Shown here one piece after another: positions 16,483 to 24,896 of a DNA stretch of 29,702 bases. The stretch spans positions 1 through 29,702 of the forward strand of contig DAOUJW010000014.1 in NCBI GenBank assembly GCA_034422115.1. Reading direction: 5' to 3'. The stretch is from DAOUJW01 sp034422115. Its GTDB lineage: Bacteria > Chloroflexota > Dehalococcoidia > Lucifugimonadales > UBA2985. The position numbers were made by a program, and so were the translations under genes. Position 1 is the stretch's first letter. Every line of letters starts with the position of its first letter. Below the pieces are notes generated by a model. That model was not told the DNA's origin and searched no databases. It was given only the letters and a program-made list of their open reading frames with translations.

Positions 16483-16569
16483 GTCAGCTGCTCTCCTCTA
16501 AACTTGGGTGTACGCCGGCCCACAGTCGGCCATAGAAAATATACCTCGTATAAATAAGTCCTGTGGCTT

Positions 16570-16578
16570 ATTATAGCA
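16570..16578 (-). promoter_or_regulatory. Extended -10 promoter of the PKS
   Basis: On the minus strand TGCTATAAT is a perfect extended -10 box; no good -35 box is seen, as is usual for this class. The predicted start is about 80 nt ahead of the ATG at 16482. Family A element A9 begins 33 bp further upstream. Confidence 0.55.
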
Positions 16579-16610
16579 CAGCCACGGCGCTGCAACCCCC
16601 ACGTCCCTTT

Positions 16611-17332
16611 GGTATTTTCGGAGCGTGTTGGTATTCCTCCCAGCCACAACAGACGTGTACCGATACACCTGGGGACACTCTGAACAAGTCAGAATCTTGA
16701 CCATCCCTCCTAATGACACATTCCCAACCATTCCTGCGTAGGCAGACCTTTGCAAAACCTCTTCCCCATTCAAGGGGGAAGATTGAGATGGGGGTGAGCC
16801 ATGCGTGGACTCGCCTCTTTTTTGCCCCCATCCTGACCTTCCCCCGCTTGCGGGGGAAGAGAGTTAGGATTATTCAAAGGTCTCCGTAGGCAGGAATCCA
16901 GGAGGGGCGGGGCATGGACTCCCGCCTTCGGAGACCTTTGCACAACTACGGCACCATCCCGAAAGGAATACGTTTTTCGTCATTCCCGCGAAAGCGGGAA
17001 TCTAGTTCCTTTTACGTCGGATGCCATAGACCCCTGCTTTCGCAGGGGTGACGAAGAGGGAGCACCCCAGCCACGGGTTATTCAAAGGTCTCCCTTCGCG
17101 GGAGTGGACTGAACTTGTTCAGACCATTCCTGGTTTCCCGCTCACCCCCGTATCAAGTACGGGGCAGGCTCTGAGCTTGTCGAAGGGTATGAGCGGGAGC
17201 CTCAAGACTGTTGTATGCCCGCTCAAATGGTTCGACAGGCTCACCCCCGTATCAAGTACGGGGCGGGCTATGAGCGGGCAAGAGCGGGGTTCACTTCAGA
17301 AGTTGCCATTACCAACACACCCGGAGAACACC
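16611..17332 (+). repeat. Family A element A9 split by a nested B element that itself carries two C elements
   Basis: The left arm (16611-16672) matches the left arm of A5 up to CGATACACC. The right arm resumes at 17131 with GGTTTCCCGCTCACC and ends at 17332 with GAGAACACC. Between them, 16673-17130 is a family B element flanked by TGG on both sides. Inside B are two family C elements: 16743-16884, flanked by CGTAGG, and 16931-17092, flanked by CCTTCG. The island fills the gap between the PKS and the alpha/beta hydrolase gene and holds no gene. A clean 8-bp target duplication for A9 itself is not seen. Confidence 0.75.
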
Positions 17333-17366
17333 CTTTTCTTTGTCTATTGAGGACCCAGGTACTCTG

Positions 17367-18275
17367 TCAGGCCCTCATGACCCGCTCAAAAAACCCGCGC
17401 ATTGTCGCAACGCACTCCTCCGGCTGCTCAAGCTGCAGAAGGTGCGTCGACTCCGGCAGGAAGTCGTAGTCCACGCCATATATGTCGCTGAGGTCCAGGG
17501 TGGGCAGATAGGAGTATGGCAGGGTCGGGTCGGCACCGATAACCTTCACGGGGCATAGGAATGATCCAAAGTCCACCGCCACCGCAAAAATGCTGGCGTA
17601 GTCAACAATCTGCGCCTCGTACTCGCGAGGGCACCGCAGTTCGTAGCCTTCGCCAAGCTCATCTTCGCGAAGGGTCGTCTCGGCCACCAGGTCGCAGACC
17701 CCGTCCACAACGCGTTGAAAGGCCGGCATGTACGGGAGAAACTCGGCCAGGTCGCTCTTGGCCTTGAACCTGGCAGTGCGCCGCCGGGTCAGCTCGGCAG
17801 TGCGGATGGCAGCCGCATCGAACTCCTCGTAGCTGGCCCCTCGCTTGCAGATAGGAGGGTCAAACAGGACAAGGGCCGAGAACCCGCCGCCCTTCTCCGG
17901 AGAGAGGAGGCTTACCAACCCGGAGACGGAGTGGAACACGCCTATCTTGGGCTTGGGGCCAAAGCGCCGGTCTATCTCCCGGATGATGCGGTCGTGGTCA
18001 CGGACCAGCGTTGGAACGTTATGGTTCTCAAGGGGGCTGAGGTCGTTCCAGCCGTGATTTCTGAGGTCATAGATTATCAGGTCGTAGTCTGCGGCCAGCA
18101 GGGACCAGAACGGGTAGTAAAGGTCAATGGCAAGGCCGTTGCCGTGGCACAGAACAAGCCGCGGGCCTTCGGGGTTCCCGTGCCGCCGAAGGGTGACGAC
18201 TGTGTCATCCTCCATACGGACCTCATGCGTGGAAAGCGGTTCGGGCACCTCCCACAACGCTTCTGAAGTAGACAT
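17367..18275 (-). CDS. Alpha/beta hydrolase, possible product-release enzyme of the PKS
   Basis: A 302-residue protein with the full hydrolase set: HGNG oxyanion loop (44-47), FHSVSG nucleophile elbow with Ser116, probable Asp249 and His278 in STHLLQLEQPEE. The lid region between about 140 and 235 is helical and rich in Arg/Glu. No signal peptide is present. It lies 55 bp after the phosphopantetheinyl transferase gene in the same direction, and the PKS follows after a repeat island. Because the PKS lacks a thioesterase, hydrolytic release of the chain from the ACP is an attractive role. It is not a typical type II thioesterase, so substrate and role remain inference. Confidence 0.85.
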   Translation of the reverse strand: MSTSEALWEVPEPLSTHEVRMEDDTVVTLRRHGNPEGPRLVLCHGNGLAIDLYYPFWSLLAADYDLIIYDLRNHGWNDLSPLENHNVPTLVRDHDRIIREIDRRFGPKPKIGVFHSVSGLVSLLSPEKGGGFSALVLFDPPICKRGASYEEFDAAAIRTAELTRRRTARFKAKSDLAEFLPYMPAFQRVVDGVCDLVAETTLREDELGEGYELRCPREYEAQIVDYASIFAVAVDFGSFLCPVKVIGADPTLPYSYLPTLDLSDIYGVDYDFLPESTHLLQLEQPEECVATMRGFFERVMRA

Positions 18276-18330
18276 CTGCTCCCGGTTTTCCCCCTGATGA
18301 TATTCAGCCGATGGCGATTCCGCTAACTCG

Positions 18331-19116
18331 TCAGCCCTCTGCTCCCGACACCGCGCCCAGTTCGTGAGCGACGGCCGCGGCGAAGCTCTCTGTGCTCAGG
18401 TCCTCCACTCGCCAACTTACGCCCGGCATCTGGGGAAACTGAAACACCCCGCCCGTCGCGCCACGGCGCATGGCCTGGGGCGCCTCCAGGTCGGACAGGT
18501 TGAGTGAGACGCCAAGCCCCACGGCCTTGGCCAGCGACTCTTTGATGGTCCACAACCTCAAGAACCCGTCCAACCTGAGACGCTCGTCTGGCAGCTCAAG
18601 CTCTGCTTGTTCGTCCGGGCTGAGCACAGTCTCAATCAGGTCGTCAAGATTGCGCCTGGCCACGCGCTCCTCCACGTCCACGCCCACCCATCCCTCGGCT
18701 GCAAGCGCGATCAGCCCGTGGTCTCCGCTGTGGCTGACGTTGAAGCTGACGGGGGCCATAGCCCCGTGCAGAACGGCGTAGGGCTTCCCGAACTCAAACG
18801 CCCCAAAGGTGAGCCGCTCGTTGGCGCAGCCAAGCCGTCCGCAGAGAACGGCCCGGAGCGCCGCTCGGCACAGGGCGAAGCGCCGGCGCGGCCCCTCATG
18901 CAGGTATCTGCCACAGCGGTCTCGCTCCTCATCGTTGAGCCGCGCAAACGCCTCTGCCTCTCTGTCGGCATGGGGCGTCAGGTCGACGTACAAGACGGAT
19001 ATGTCGTCGACTACCCGGAAGGAACTCCACCAAATGTTTGTAGTAGAGGCAAGCATTTTGGCAAAAGGCTCAGGTGATGGTTTTGCCGGCCGCAGACCCG
19101 GGGTCAGTCGATTCAC
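18331..19116 (-). CDS. Sfp-type 4'-phosphopantetheinyl transferase
   Basis: The 261-residue protein shows the three family motifs in order: FNVSHSG (125-131), GVDVEE (145-150) and LWTIKESLAKAVG (188-200), with the Asp147/Glu149 pair and Glu193 for Mg2+ binding. It would move the phosphopantetheine arm of CoA onto Ser2526 of the PKS and Ser40 of the free ACP. The GTG start at 19116 overlaps the stop of the MFS gene (GTGA), which suggests translational coupling; Met21 is an alternative start. Its length is ordinary for Sfp-type enzymes, and its presence beside the PKS marks this as a dedicated biosynthetic locus. Confidence 0.93.
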   Translation of the reverse strand: MNRLTPGLRPAKPSPEPFAKMLASTTNIWWSSFRVVDDISVLYVDLTPHADREAEAFARLNDEERDRCGRYLHEGPRRRFALCRAALRAVLCGRLGCANERLTFGAFEFGKPYAVLHGAMAPVSFNVSHSGDHGLIALAAEGWVGVDVEERVARRNLDDLIETVLSPDEQAELELPDERLRLDGFLRLWTIKESLAKAVGLGVSLNLSDLEAPQAMRRGATGGVFQFPQMPGVSWRVEDLSTESFAAAVAHELGAVSGAEG

Positions 19117-20408
19117 GCCGACTTTGTCTCAACCTCGCTTTGATTACGGTATACGCCGGGATAGGACTCCCGCAGTCGGAGCAGCAGAAGGATCGGCGGG
19201 ACCATCAGGGCCATGCCAAAGAAGCCCAGCATACGGAAGCCCAGGTATTCTACTATGAAGCCGCCCACAATGGGCATGCTGATGGCCGCGGCGGCCGTAA
19301 AGGTATCGTTGGCCCCTATCACGCGGCCGCGTTCGGCGGGACTGGTTGTGTCTGCGTAGAGGGCGGTCGCGGCAATGTTGACGCAGGACCAGCCCAGACC
19401 CACAAGAAAGGTGCCTGTGGTGATAACCACGTAGACGGACGTAGCCACGATAAACCACGAGCCGGCCGACGCCAGTACCAGCCCCAGGATCATCATGTTC
19501 CTCCTGCCAACCCTGTCGGCAAGCTTGCCCAGCGGCAGGGAGAACCCGAACATCCCGACGACGTGAATGGCAACGGAGATAGAAATCCCGGTCAGGGGGT
19601 AGTGGTGGTGATGCAGGGCGATGGAGGTCATGACCATCATCATGTTCATGTTGCCCTGTGCGGAGAACATGGACACAAAGGCGGTCAGCTTTGGGTAGTG
19701 GTTGAGGAAGTAGAGGATTCCGACCTTGCCCGCGGCCGGCTGCGGCGCATCCGTTGGTCGGTAGTCGGGATAGTAGTCTGAAAGGTTGGAGGCTATCTCC
19801 TTGGGGTCGGGGCGGACTCGCAGCACCATGACCATGCTGGCTACCACCACAAAGGGTATGAAGAACCACGCAAGGGCAATGGGCTCCATGCCGAAATCAT
19901 CGGCCACCGTCTCTGAGGTCTTGATGAGAATCGGACTGGCAAGAGCGCCCACCAGCGACCCGGTGAGCACCAAGCCCAACCCTTCTGCTCTACGATGGGG
20001 CGGGTACATGTCCGCCGCTGCCACCCGTAGCTGCTGCACGGAGCCCGTGCCCAGTCCCAGCACCAGTATGCCCAGAACGAAAACCGGGAACGACTGCAAT
20101 ACGGCGGCAATGCCCGTAATGGTAGCGCCGGACCCCACTAGGAGCAGCCCCACAATGACCCCTGCCCTTCTGCCGTAAGCATCGGTGAACTTGCCTATGG
20201 GATAGGCCACAACCAGCCTGCTGAACCCGGTGATACTGGAACCGATCCCGGCAAGTGTAGCCGACCCGATCATCTGGGTAACCAGCACCGGGCCCAGCGT
20301 CGGCACCATCTGAGCGCCTGCGCCGTTGAACGCCTGTGAGGAGGCCAGATACGCCGTGTTCCGCTTGATCAACCGCGGAATTGCTGTCTTGGAATCGGTC
20401 TTTGCCAA
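19113..20408 (-). CDS. Major facilitator superfamily transporter
   Basis: A 431-residue hydrophobic protein with about 12 predicted membrane segments and two copies of MFS motif A, GKFTDAYGRR in the first half and GKLADRVGRR in the second. The TTG start at 20408 follows AAGGAGAC at ideal distance. It is the first gene of the minus-strand run MFS-PPTase-hydrolase and overlaps the PPTase by four bases. The position suggests export of the PKS product or an intermediate, but many MFS proteins of this type are drug or sugar carriers and the substrate cannot be read from sequence. A His-rich loop (ALHHHHYPL) lies just after the central loop. Confidence 0.9.
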   Translation of the reverse strand: MAKTDSKTAIPRLIKRNTAYLASSQAFNGAGAQMVPTLGPVLVTQMIGSATLAGIGSSITGFSRLVVAYPIGKFTDAYGRRAGVIVGLLLVGSGATITGIAAVLQSFPVFVLGILVLGLGTGSVQQLRVAAADMYPPHRRAEGLGLVLTGSLVGALASPILIKTSETVADDFGMEPIALAWFFIPFVVVASMVMVLRVRPDPKEIASNLSDYYPDYRPTDAPQPAAGKVGILYFLNHYPKLTAFVSMFSAQGNMNMMMVMTSIALHHHHYPLTGISISVAIHVVGMFGFSLPLGKLADRVGRRNMMILGLVLASAGSWFIVATSVYVVITTGTFLVGLGWSCVNIAATALYADTTSPAERGRVIGANDTFTAAAAISMPIVGGFIVEYLGFRMLGFFGMALMVPPILLLLRLRESYPGVYRNQSEVETKSA

Positions 20409-20471
20409 GCTGTCTCCTTAGCCCTGAGTCCAGCTGCGGGCCAGCGCCTCTTAGCACCCTGATTGTCGCGG

Positions 20472-20501
20472 AGTGTAACCGAATTCAGCCATGAAGGTCA
20501 A
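20472..20501 (-). promoter_or_regulatory. Promoter of the MFS-PPTase-hydrolase run
   Basis: On the minus strand TTGACC (20496-20501) and TACACT (20472-20477) are 18 bp apart. The expected start near 20465 leaves a leader of about 57 nt. The divergent SDR/DUF2867 gene starts about 165 bp away. A strong GC hairpin, with arms GTGGCGC and GCGCCAC near 20540-20585, lies between them. Confidence 0.5.
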
Positions 20502-20665
20502 TTGAGGGAGTCTCAATTTCTGCGCATATCCCAGGCCAAGGCGCGTGGCGCGGGCAGACCCGGGCCGCCCGCCGCGCCACCCGTGATGTGGTAAATTAGA
20601 AGTGAGGGCACAAACGGCGCGTCTCCTCGCTCCGGGGCTGACGCCACCCTTGTTTTCCCCTCGAT

Positions 20666-22162
20666 ATGCGCAACGAAAGCAGAATAATGCCTGGCGTTCA
20701 GACAATTCTTGTAACCGGGGCCACGGGATACATCGGCGGTAGGCTGGTCCCGCGGCTGATTGAGGAGGGGCACCGCGTCCGCGTCCTGGTGCGCAGCCGG
20801 TCGCGGGTGGCCTCCCGCCCCTGGTTCGGACAGGTGGAGGTGGTGGTCGGGGACGCCCTTGACCCGCAGGCCCTGTCCCAGGCCCTGGAGGGCGTGGACA
20901 CCGCCTACTACATGATTCACAGCATGTCCAGCAGCCGCAGTTTCCACGAGCTGGACATCCAGGTTGCCCGCGCCTTTGGCCAGGCCGCCGGCGAAGCGGG
21001 CGTGGGGCGCATCATCTACTTGGGCGGACTGGGAGACCCGGAGGCCAGGCTGTCCCGCCACCTTCGCTCCCGGCAGGAGACCGGCCACGCGCTCCGCGAG
21101 GGCGGCGTCCCCGTCACCGAGTTCCGCGCCGCCGTGATAGTCGGATCTGGCAGCATCTCCTTCGAAATGATCCGCTACCTGGCCGAGCGTCTGCCCGTCA
21201 TGGTGTGCCCCAGGTGGATATACTCCCGCATTCAGCCCATCGCCATTGACGACCTCCTGGACTACCTCGTATCCGCTCTGGGCGTCCCGGAAAGCATGGG
21301 GCGCACCATCGAGGTGGGCGGTGCGGACGTAACCACCTACAGGGGGCTCATTCTCGGCTACGCCAGGGCAAGGGGCCTCAGGCGGCTGATGATACCCGTC
21401 CCCGTCCTGACCCCGCGCCTCTCATCCTACTGGGTGCACTGGACAACCCCCATTCCCGCCGGAATCAGCCAGGCCCTCGTCGAAGGGCTGCGCAACGACG
21501 TGGTCGTGACCGATGACCTGGCACAGACGCTCTTCCCGCACATCAAGCCCCAGGACTACGCCTCTGCCATCAGCAGCGTCATCAGGGACCTGGACGAGGG
21601 GCGAATAGACACTTCCTGGAGCGACGCAGGCGGCGCGTCAACGACGCCCCAGGAGTCGACAAGCCTGGAGTCCCGCGAAGGCATGATAATTGAGCGCCGA
21701 CGCCTTGAAGTCGCCGCGCCGCCCGCCAGCGTCTTCCGGGCGTTCACCGGCATCGGCGCGGCCAGAGGCTGGTATTTCGCCAACTGGACCTGGCGACTGC
21801 GCGGGATGCTGGACCGCCTGCTGGGAGGCGCAGGCCTGCGCAGGGGGCGACGCCACCCCGACGACCTGCGCGTCGGCGATGCCGTAGACTTCTGGCGCGT
21901 GGAATCGCTGGAAGCCGACCGCCTCGTCCGCCTGAGAGCGGAGATGAAGCTGCCCGGAAACGCATGGCTTCAGTTTGAAGTCCACGAGAACCCGGACAAT
22001 ACGGCCCGGCTGGAGCAGACGGCAATGTTCATCCCCAGGGGCCTGGCCGGGCTGACCTACTGGTACGCCCTGTACCCGTTCCACGCCTGGATCTTCGGCG
22101 GGCTCATCAAGTCTATAGCCCGTCGAGCGGAGCGTATGGCTGGTATTCCCGGAGTTTGTTGA
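20666..22162 (+). CDS. NAD(P)-binding SDR/NmrA protein fused to a DUF2867 domain, 3' end altered by a repeat
   Basis: The N-terminal half is an atypical short-chain dehydrogenase with the dinucleotide loop TGATGYIGG (residues 18-26). The C-terminal half, from about residue 330, is a DUF2867/SRPBCC-like domain (RGWYFANWTWRLRGMLD). The arrangement is that of E. coli YbjT, whose reaction is not known. Two starts are possible, ATG 20666 and ATG 20687. The last six residues (GIPGVC) and the stop come from the left end of element A5. Skipping the element, the frame continues from the target site for ten codons (PTLDSPSPDL) to TAA at 22391-22393, which is the probable ancestral end. The lost residues are past the domain, so the enzyme is probably intact. 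Confidence 0.88.
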   Translation: MRNESRIMPGVQTILVTGATGYIGGRLVPRLIEEGHRVRVLVRSRSRVASRPWFGQVEVVVGDALDPQALSQALEGVDTAYYMIHSMSSSRSFHELDIQVARAFGQAAGEAGVGRIIYLGGLGDPEARLSRHLRSRQETGHALREGGVPVTEFRAAVIVGSGSISFEMIRYLAERLPVMVCPRWIYSRIQPIAIDDLLDYLVSALGVPESMGRTIEVGGADVTTYRGLILGYARARGLRRLMIPVPVLTPRLSSYWVHWTTPIPAGISQALVEGLRNDVVVTDDLAQTLFPHIKPQDYASAISSVIRDLDEGRIDTSWSDAGGASTTPQESTSLESREGMIIERRRLEVAAPPASVFRAFTGIGAARGWYFANWTWRLRGMLDRLLGGAGLRRGRRHPDDLRVGDAVDFWRVESLEADRLVRLRAEMKLPGNAWLQFEVHENPDNTARLEQTAMFIPRGLAGLTYWYALYPFHAWIFGGLIKSIARRAERMAGIPGVC

Positions 22163-22352
22163 CGTTCCTCCTCGCCACAGCATACATCTGCTGATACACC
22201 TTGTTTCCCGCTCACCCTGAGCCTGTCGAAGGGTGAGCGGGAGCTTCAAGGCTGTTTTTGCCCGCTCAAATGGTTCGACAGGCTCACCATGAGCGGGCAA
22301 GAGGCGGGGTTCACTTCAGGAATTGCCATTACCAACAAACTCTGAGAATACC
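22142..22352 (+). repeat. Family A MITE-like element A5, inserted in the 3' end of the SDR gene
   Basis: The ends GGTATTC (22142) and GAATACC (to 22352) are inverted repeats continuing into GTTTGTTG. The 8-bp flanks are GTATGGCT (22134-22141) and GCATGGCT (22353-22360), a target duplication with one transition. Internal hairpins carry CCTGTCGAAGG and GAGCGGG. It provides the stop codon now used by the upstream gene. Confidence 0.9.
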
Positions 22353-22367
22353 GCATGGCTCCCACTC

Positions 22368-22396
22368 TTGACAGCCCTTCGCCTGACCTCTAACCT
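22368..22396 (+). promoter_or_regulatory. Probable promoter of the nucleotidase gene
   Basis: A perfect TTGACA (22368-22373) is followed after 17 bp by TAACCT (22391-22396), a weak -10. The -10 overlaps the ancestral stop codon of the SDR gene. The leader to ATG 22432 would be about 30 nt. The promoter lies just outside element A5 and is intact. Confidence 0.45.
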
Positions 22397-22431
22397 CATT
22401 CAGTCTCCAACATCTCAGAGGAGAAGTGCCA

Positions 22432-24774
22432 ATGTCAAAGAAACGCATCCTGATACTCTGCCTGGCCGCCATTGTAGCCCTGTTCGCCATGTCCTGCGAA
22501 GGCGGGAACTCGGAGGAGCTGGCGCAGCTGCGAACCGCAGTGGACTCCCTGCAAATGGAGGTTGACAACCTCAGAGCCGAACTGACCCGGATGGCGGCGG
22601 ATGCCGGCCAACCGGCGGGAGACGCGCCGGACCAGGTCTCGGCCCTGACCGAAGCCGTGGGCCGGGTGGCCCAGGCAGCCGAAGGCCTGGAGAGTAGCGT
22701 GGACGCCCTCGGCGGGACGGTGGACGAGCAGCTTGCCCGAATCGCTGACCTGGAGGCGCAGCTTGACGCCATCGCAGCCGACTTGAAACAGGCGGATTCG
22801 GAGACCTTTACCCTCCAGTTGCTGCACGTCTCAGACATGGACGGCTCCACCGGCGCGCTGGCGGACGTGGAGAACTTCTCCGCCATCCTGCACGGCTTCC
22901 GGCGTCAGTTCCCCAACAACACCCTTGTCCTCAGCTCCGGGGAAAACTACATCCCCGGGCCGCGCTACTACGCCGCCGATGACCCCGCCACCGCGCCCGT
23001 GCTGGGAGTGCCGGCCGCCGGCCGCGGGGACATCGCCCTTCTCAACGCAATGGGCTTTCAGGCGTCCGCCGTGGGCAACCACGAGTTCGACCGCGGCGCG
23101 GCGGCCTTCGCTGCGACCATAAGCTCCGAAAGCCTAAACGGCGCGCTCTACCCGGGCGCAATGTTCCCCTTCCTTTCCACCAACGTGGTGTTTGCCGCCG
23201 ACGAGCTCCTGGCGGGGCTTGTCGTAGCCGGCGGGCAGGAGGCCGCGCTGGCGGGAGGCAGTCTCGCCAGGAGCGCGGTCATAACCGTCGGCGGAGAGCG
23301 GGTCGGAGTGGTGGGCGCAACCACGCCCGCCCTGAAGAGCCTGACCGCCGCCATCGGCGTGGACGTGCTTCCAACTGACGAAAATGACATAGACGGGCTG
23401 GCCGCCGTCATCCAGCAGGAGGTTGACGCGCTTGTGGCCCAGGGCATCAACAAGGTCATCCTGCTGGCCCACATGCAGCTCATTGACGTTGAGAAGGAGC
23501 TGGCAACGAAGCTGGCAGACGTGGACATCATCGTTGCAGGCGGCTCCAACGCCATCCTCGCAGACGATACCGACCGCCTTCGCACCGGCGACGAAGCCGC
23601 TGACGCCTATCCCCTGCTCTTCGAGTCAGCCGGCGGCGACCCTGTGCTCCTTGTCAACACGGACGGCGACTATCGATACCTGGGGCGTCTGGTGGTCGGC
23701 TTCGACGCAGACGGCCTTGCGCTCCCGGACACCATCGACCCATACGTGAGCGGCGCCTACGCCACGGATACGCAGGGAGGCCAGGCCTTCGCCGGGCAGC
23801 CCATTCCGGAGGTCAGCCGCATCGTCGAGTCGCTTCGCAGCGTGCTCAGGGAGCGAGACGGCAATATTCTTGGCAAGACCGGCGTGTACCTGGCCGGGGA
23901 CAGGCAGGACGTGCGCACCCAGGAGACCAACCTGGGCAACCTCACCGCCGACGCCAACCTGTGGTACGCCCGCCAGTACGACCCCGAGGTGGCGGTCTCC
24001 ATCAAGAACGGCGGCGGCATCCGCAGCAGCATTGGCCTCAAGATACAGCCGCCCGGGACCACCGACCCGGCGGACGTGGAGCTCCTGCCGCCGCAGGCCA
24101 ACCCGGACTCCGGCAAGGCGGAGGGCGATGTCTCCCAGTACGAGATACAGGGCGCGGTTCGCTTCAACAACGGGCTGGTCATCGTCCCGGTGACGGCGCA
24201 GCAGCTGGCGGCGCTGTTTGAGCACTGCATTGGCTTTGAGGGCGTGGGAGAGGTAACCGAAGGAGGGTTCCCGCAGGTCGGAGGTGTGCGCTTCAGCTTT
24301 GACCCAACTGCCCCCGCGGACGAGCGGGTGCGCTCCCTGGCAATTGTGGACGATGATGGATCAGTTATAGACCGCGTGGTGGAAGAAGGCGCGCTGGCGG
24401 GCGACCCGGAGCGGATTATCAAGGTTGTCACCCTGGACTTCCTGGCCAACGGCGGCGACAGCTACCCCTTCCCGGTCCCCGTCGCCGGTCGTGTTGACCT
24501 GGGAGGCGAGGCCGGTCAGTTCAACGCCCCGGACACGGGCTTCCCGGACACCAACGGCAACGGCGTCCTGGACGAGCCTGTTCAGACGGACCCGGGACTC
24601 TCCAGTTTTGCCAGGACCGGCTCCGAGCAGGACGCCCTGGCGGAGTACCTGGCCCTGTTCTACGCCGACACACCCTTCGACCAGGCCGAGACGCCTCCCA
24701 TTGAAGACCGGCGAATCCAGAACCTCTCCATTCCAGGAAAGCAGGACACCGTCTTCGACGAGGAGGCGGCGTAA
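22432..24774 (+). CDS. 5'-nucleotidase / metallophosphoesterase lipoprotein
   Basis: The protein has 780 residues from ATG 22432, which follows GAGGAGAAG. A lipoprotein signal ends at FAMSC (Cys22); residues 26-120 are heptad-rich and likely a coiled-coil stalk. The metallophosphoesterase domain (about 125-430) shows LLHVSDMDG, SSGENY, GNHEFD (215-220) and LLAHMQ. The C-terminal nucleotidase domain (about 470-770) shows QETNLGNLTADA, IKNGGGIRSS and LDFLANGGDSYPF. UshA-like enzymes of this layout release phosphate from nucleotides outside the cell. Some metal-ligand positions are atypical: SDMD for the usual DxH motif, GEN for GDN, and GGSN for GGHSH, so activity may be altered. Its stop codon directly precedes a GTG that begins a truncated copy of the cupin gene. 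Confidence 0.9.
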   Translation: MSKKRILILCLAAIVALFAMSCEGGNSEELAQLRTAVDSLQMEVDNLRAELTRMAADAGQPAGDAPDQVSALTEAVGRVAQAAEGLESSVDALGGTVDEQLARIADLEAQLDAIAADLKQADSETFTLQLLHVSDMDGSTGALADVENFSAILHGFRRQFPNNTLVLSSGENYIPGPRYYAADDPATAPVLGVPAAGRGDIALLNAMGFQASAVGNHEFDRGAAAFAATISSESLNGALYPGAMFPFLSTNVVFAADELLAGLVVAGGQEAALAGGSLARSAVITVGGERVGVVGATTPALKSLTAAIGVDVLPTDENDIDGLAAVIQQEVDALVAQGINKVILLAHMQLIDVEKELATKLADVDIIVAGGSNAILADDTDRLRTGDEAADAYPLLFESAGGDPVLLVNTDGDYRYLGRLVVGFDADGLALPDTIDPYVSGAYATDTQGGQAFAGQPIPEVSRIVESLRSVLRERDGNILGKTGVYLAGDRQDVRTQETNLGNLTADANLWYARQYDPEVAVSIKNGGGIRSSIGLKIQPPGTTDPADVELLPPQANPDSGKAEGDVSQYEIQGAVRFNNGLVIVPVTAQQLAALFEHCIGFEGVGEVTEGGFPQVGGVRFSFDPTAPADERVRSLAIVDDDGSVIDRVVEEGALAGDPERIIKVVTLDFLANGGDSYPFPVPVAGRVDLGGEAGQFNAPDTGFPDTNGNGVLDEPVQTDPGLSSFARTGSEQDALAEYLALFYADTPFDQAETPPIEDRRIQNLSIPGKQDTVFDEEAA

Positions 24775-24814
24775 GTGACAGAATACAACGTGATTCCCGC
24801 GGTCGGCAGGCGCG
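24738..24814 (+). repeat. Left copy of a 77-bp direct repeat (nucleotidase end plus cupin start)
   Basis: This stretch matches 25893-25969 with about four differences. It contains the last 12 codons of the nucleotidase, its TAA and the first codons of a cupin gene beginning with GTG 24776. The cupin frame stops after 15 codons at TAG 24821-24823, so this copy of the cupin is broken. Confidence 0.85.
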
Positions 24815-24823
24815 CCGCGTAGA
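24776..24823 (+). pseudogene. Cupin gene remnant (15 codons)
   Basis: GTG ACA GAA then codons for YNVIPAVGRR match the start of the intact cupin at 25930 (TEDNVIPAVGRRG) with one substitution, then run into TAG. The remainder of the gene is absent here. It begins one base after the nucleotidase stop codon, as the ancestral cupin presumably did. Confidence 0.7.
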
Positions 24824-24896
24824 CGTGACCCTGCTGGAGTAGTCCGACCATGCCGGAGGGCGAATGGCCAGCACAATAACCTGCAGGATTCGCGAA

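Noticed and set aside
16498..16831. Short frames upstream of the PKS
   Set aside because: They are formed by nested A, B and C repeats and share translated fragments with other repeat copies.
16673..17130. Regulatory riboswitch upstream of the PKS
   Set aside because: The hairpins here belong to repeat elements that recur elsewhere in the window and lie upstream of the predicted PKS promoter, so they are not in its leader.
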